Positions 62,001-64,000 of a DNA stretch of 64,000 bases are shown piece by piece. Within the stretch, counting starts at the first letter, position 1. Each line of letters begins with the position of its first letter. The notes under the pieces were generated by a model. That model was not told the DNA's origin. It searched no databases and worked only from the letters and a program-made list of their open reading frames with translations. The position numbers and the translations under genes were made by a program. The stretch spans positions 323,664 through 387,663 of the forward strand of contig CAISRB010000011.1 of NCBI GenBank assembly GCA_903887775.1, in the 5' to 3' direction. This DNA comes from an uncultured Bacteroidales bacterium (lineage in GTDB: Bacteria > Bacteroidota > Bacteroidia > Bacteroidales > FEN-979).

Positions 62001-62690
62001 TAGAAGCTTATAAAGTGCTATTAATTTGGAATCATCTTTTTTATCATCATTTCGCAGAGGCTTCTCATACTCCCTGAAATCGAACCATGTGAAACAAAGA
62101 TCGGCAATTATCGAGGTCATTAAAGGTTCGGCAATCTCCTTATAGAAGAAGTCAGTGGTTTTACCGGCCAGCCGGCCTTCCTCAAAATCGGTGAACTGCT
62201 TTACCAGAGTCTTGTTTTGAGCGAAAGTCTTTTCGAAAAAATTGGCATCGAACACGTACCATTCGTAGACATTGGTGGCGATGAGATGCTTTATCTCAAG
62301 GTTGTGATTCGTAATCCGCTCGCGGAAATAGTACAGGATAAGTTCATGGAAAGCTTTTGCATTCAGGTTATCGGGCCGGATCATCTCGGCTTTATTCGAT
62401 GGCTTTTTGGCTTCGATCAGAACTGCAGGGAAACTCTTTGAGTCAGGGCCATTATGGATCACGAGATCGGTGCGATCTTTGGTATTGATATAAAATCTTG
62501 GATGGTAGAAGGTGTTCTTTAGAAAGTCGCCCAGGTCATTTTTGTTGTGCTCCTCAGTTTCCGTTTCATCGAGACCATCGAGCAAGCCTATCAGGTTTTT
62601 CTTGAACAATTCAATTTCACTCCTGGAGGGTTTTACCTTGAGGTAGGCTTTATTAAGGGATTTGCGGGGGGATAACAGAGTTAAATTCAT
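59049..62690 (-). CDS. Fused restriction endonuclease-DNA methyltransferase (type IIG-like)
   Basis: 1213 residues. An N-terminal nuclease-like part has Asp75 (RTDLVIHNG) and Glu93-x-Lys95 (VLIEAKKP), a PD-(D/E)xK pattern. The N6-adenine methyltransferase domain has DPAVGSG at 549-555 and NPPY at 836-839. A coiled coil lies between about 720 and 805. The C-terminal TaqI_C-like specificity region contains YHSTAKIDETFYPDIKG and WLMSPKKREYF. One chain thus carries cutting, modification and target recognition, as in Eco57I-like enzymes. It is followed by the AlbA_2 gene and preceded by a DUF2726-like gene. Confidence 0.9.
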   Translation of the reverse strand: MNLTLLSPRKSLNKAYLKVKPSRSEIELFKKNLIGLLDGLDETETEEHNKNDLGDFLKNTFYHPRFYINTKDRTDLVIHNGPDSKSFPAVLIEAKKPSNKAEMIRPDNLNAKAFHELILYYFRERITNHNLEIKHLIATNVYEWYVFDANFFEKTFAQNKTLVKQFTDFEEGRLAGKTTDFFYKEIAEPLMTSIIADLCFTWFDFREYEKPLRNDDKKDDSKLIALYKLLSPEHLLKLPFANDSNSLDKAFYTELLHIMGLSETKDGSKKLIGRKPEVQRDPGSLIENAMIQIESRDMISRVSKPSRFGATSQDRLFNVSLELVITWMNRVLFLKLLEAQLIKYHKGDSSYSFLSTDKIHGYDALDSLFFRVLAKKIQERDPGVATLFEKVPYLNSSLFDPTDLERETIFISNLQDDSLIPIYSGTVLKNNTGKRLTGSLSGIDYLFAFLEAYDFSGEGAEEIQEENKTLINASVLGLIFEKINGYKDGSFFTPGFITMYMCRETIRRAVVQKFNDLKGWSCTNLDEVYDKCGDRKEANDIVNQLKICDPAVGSGHFLVSALNEIIAIKSEMKILSDSDGRRLKEYHVEVANDELIITDEDGELFEYNPRNPESQRIQETLFHEKQTIIENCLFGVDLNPNSVKICRLRLWIELLKSSYYMAESSYTELETLPNIDINIKCGNSLISRYALDADIKQALKKSKWSIESYRLAVETYHKATSKEQKREMERLIASIKSDFETEVAANDKRLIQLRKLNGDLFTLTNQISLFERSKKELAEWNKKVSDLAGKIKKLETELEEIKNNIIYENAFEWRFEFPEVINDEGDFIGFDVVIGNPPYGVKIQESQYFKDKFDLITNFDSYQLFVLESYELLKQGGFTALIIPNSWMNRKSGKEFRSKIKSYKFNIGVNFREQVFEDANIDTAIIIFSKEELKTNQILVSDIISPKNILSFKDYNIIGQDIWILLDKFNCGLNLNIFGIIQKIEDESTRLGESYFIIGGYKPYQVGYGKSIKGDFPQTIEDVSNRVYHSTAKIDETFYPDIKGENIHKYYITPNKQWVKWGDWLMSPKKREYFINPKIIVREVSGKTITAGVDYLGYFTNDTTHMILENDKVSLRFILAIINSKLIGWYFRTVYGEENDLFPKIKINELKELPIKYSSSEFRSVLIQLVDQILIIKGSNPAADVSSFEAEIDQLVYSLYGLTEEEIKIIEQS

Positions 62691-62754
62691 GTTTAGCAGC
62701 CTTGATAATTAGGTAAGCCGATAATATTTTTGTTAACAGCCAATAAAGTGCATG

Positions 62755-63612
62755 TCATTTTAATGTTTCTCTAATCAGCTTAGTAAAGTCAGTTTCACCT
62801 TCCTTGAAAAGTGCACATCTAACCCGGATTAACTTCTGACCAGCTATAGCTAAGATATTATCTTTCATTTGATCCCTTAGAAGTTGATCCTCATTATCAT
62901 GGTAAATGCTATCAAGTTCAATTAATCGAATTGGTTTAAAGTTGTCCTCAGTATCAATGACAGCACAATCTATAAGCGCTTTAAAGAAATAGCTTTTCTC
63001 CTCTTTTTTTAAATCGTCTTTGACTAGAGCAAAATTTATTATTGCTGAAAGTGCAACATTTGGAATTACAAGAAAATTTGGGAATACCTCAATAGTTGAT
63101 CGATAGAACTGATACTCCTGCCTGGATTTAAAGAGCCCGATTCGTGCATCAATTTTCCTTACATTTTTGTTTTCAGTTACTTGAATTTCTCCTTCTTGAG
63201 AATGTTCAACATATTGAGATAGTAGCTCATTATATTGCTGGATTATTTGTTTGCAAATCAGCTCTTCCGGAAATAATACTGCATACTTATAGGCATAATC
63301 AAGAGATTTTTCGACTTCAACTATTTTTACAATTAACTTTTTGTAGTCGTCTTCTTTAAGGTTGAATTTGAATTTTCGATTGCTATGCAATATGGAAAAC
63401 TGTTCCAAATAATGTTTGTAAGCCGGATCATTATTTAAATTGGAACTGCTTAATAATTCGGTCAAAAAATATTGATCAATTATAGGCATTAATACTGTAT
63501 CAGAGCATATTGAATCGTAAGTGTCATTGTCTTTAAACACTTCAATCAGATTCGGCCATTCTTGCTTATTTACGAATTGCAATATCTTTTCCCTGTCAAA
63601 GATTTTCTTCAT
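62755..63612 (-). CDS. DUF2726-like protein
   Basis: 285 residues. The C-terminal part (ALIDCAVIDTEDNFKPIRLI, DQMKDNILAIAGQKLIRVRC) resembles the DUF2726 domain, a restriction-endonuclease-like fold with Asp and Glu-x-Asp residues. The N-terminal half is helical and has no known motif. It lies 64 bases upstream of the restriction-modification gene on the same strand, so it may belong to the same defence locus. The assignment rests on pattern recognition and is moderate. Confidence 0.65.
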   Translation of the reverse strand: MKKIFDREKILQFVNKQEWPNLIEVFKDNDTYDSICSDTVLMPIIDQYFLTELLSSSNLNNDPAYKHYLEQFSILHSNRKFKFNLKEDDYKKLIVKIVEVEKSLDYAYKYAVLFPEELICKQIIQQYNELLSQYVEHSQEGEIQVTENKNVRKIDARIGLFKSRQEYQFYRSTIEVFPNFLVIPNVALSAIINFALVKDDLKKEEKSYFFKALIDCAVIDTEDNFKPIRLIELDSIYHDNEDQLLRDQMKDNILAIAGQKLIRVRCALFKEGETDFTKLIRETLK

Positions 63613-63768
63613 TGTAGAGCATTAAAGTATTAATTTTCAAGCAAGTACTACATGATTGCCCACTTTTTAACTTTGTTAAATTGCTACTGACAAGTTGCCT
63701 CTAAACGCAGCAAAAGTTTAGCCTTTGATAAGCAACTTTGCCTGGCATTGTTGCGATTTAGCAGTATT

Positions 63769-64000
63769 TTAAGGCATGCTGAATTTTAATTTCTCAATAG
63801 TCTTTTTACCTTTCTCTGATATATGAATGCTAATCAAATAGTTATTTTCAATTTTAAATTTAATAGGTTTCTTAGGAACTGATGGGAAAAAACCATTAAA
63901 TCCTTTAATATTCAGACTATCTATTCTATAACGATTAGAATTGACCTTTAAAATTAATGAATCGTTTTTTATAAACCAGGTTCCATTCAATATATTCCCA
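63769..64000 (-). CDS. C-terminal part of a small lipocalin-like or hypothetical protein (cut by window end)
   Basis: The frame is open to the last base of the window; no ATG occurs in it, so the gene starts outside. The visible 77 residues begin GNILNGTWFIKNDSLILKVN, a strand pattern common to lipocalin-like Bacteroidota proteins, and end EKLKFSMP. The 156-base gap 63613-63768 to the DUF2726 gene has no visible feature. Confidence 0.5.
   Translation of the reverse strand, partial: GNILNGTWFIKNDSLILKVNSNRYRIDSLNIKGFNGFFPSVPKKPIKFKIENNYLISIHISEKGKKTIEKLKFSMP

Overview
The window reads as a chromosomal piece of a Bacteroidota bacterium. The signs are TAnnTTTG-type -7 promoter boxes (51993-52000, 3441-3456, 26772-26779), very few Shine-Dalgarno sequences, a TonB-dependent receptor with a CarboxypepD_reg-like N-terminus, and a tyrosine ammonia-lyase that, from memory, matches the Flavobacterium johnsoniae enzyme along most of its length. 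No species can be named from the sequence.

Layout. (1) 1-1.37 kb: the end of an amidohydrolase gene, a terminator, a secreted protein of unknown function and a 60-bp tandem repeat. (2) About 1.4-53.6 kb: one very large aryl-polyene/flexirubin-type biosynthetic cluster. Nearly all of it is on the minus strand as tightly packed, often overlapping genes. Transcription probably starts at the divergent promoter near 52.0 kb. Two radical SAM genes (21.1-23.8 kb) and a CrtI-like oxidoreductase (52.1-53.6 kb) face the other way. (3) 53.66 kb: tRNA-Arg(ACG) with a terminator. (4) 53.9-56.5 kb: an intact IS21-family element with a perfect 7-bp target duplication. (5) 56.5-57.4 kb: decayed DNA with a gene fragment, a small ORF and IS-end-like repeats. 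(6) 57.4-64 kb: an AlbA_2 ATP-binding protein, a large fused restriction-modification enzyme, a DUF2726-like protein and a partial ORF, possibly a defence locus.

How the cluster probably works (inference from families). Tyrosine ammonia-lyase makes 4-coumarate. A PaaK-like ligase could activate an acid. Four carrier proteins, five complete FabF-type ketosynthases, two chain-length-factor-like partners, a half-ketosynthase, a KAS III homologue, FabG and two hot-dog dehydratases build a conjugated chain. Two crotonases, a 3-hydroxyacyl-CoA dehydrogenase, a divergent acyltransferase and five radical SAM/B12-type proteins go beyond the usual aryl-polyene set. Tailoring candidates are an O-methyltransferase, a sulfotransferase, two CrtI-like flavoenzymes, a C45 acyltransferase and two BtrH-like acyl-ACP transferases. 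Export and anchoring candidates are an MMPL-acyltransferase-methyltransferase fusion, an LpxL-like acyltransferase fused to a radical SAM protein, LolA, a lipoprotein, ABC-2 transporters and a TonB-dependent receptor.

The most unusual points are the doubled KS/CLF pairs, the twin (HTH-like + BtrH-like + ABC permease) modules, the radical SAM load including a fusion, the AT-ACP-KS-KASIII-ECH-ECH sub-cluster whose enzymes carry altered catalytic residues, and a heptanucleotide repeat tract placed where the ribosome-binding site of one ketosynthase should be.
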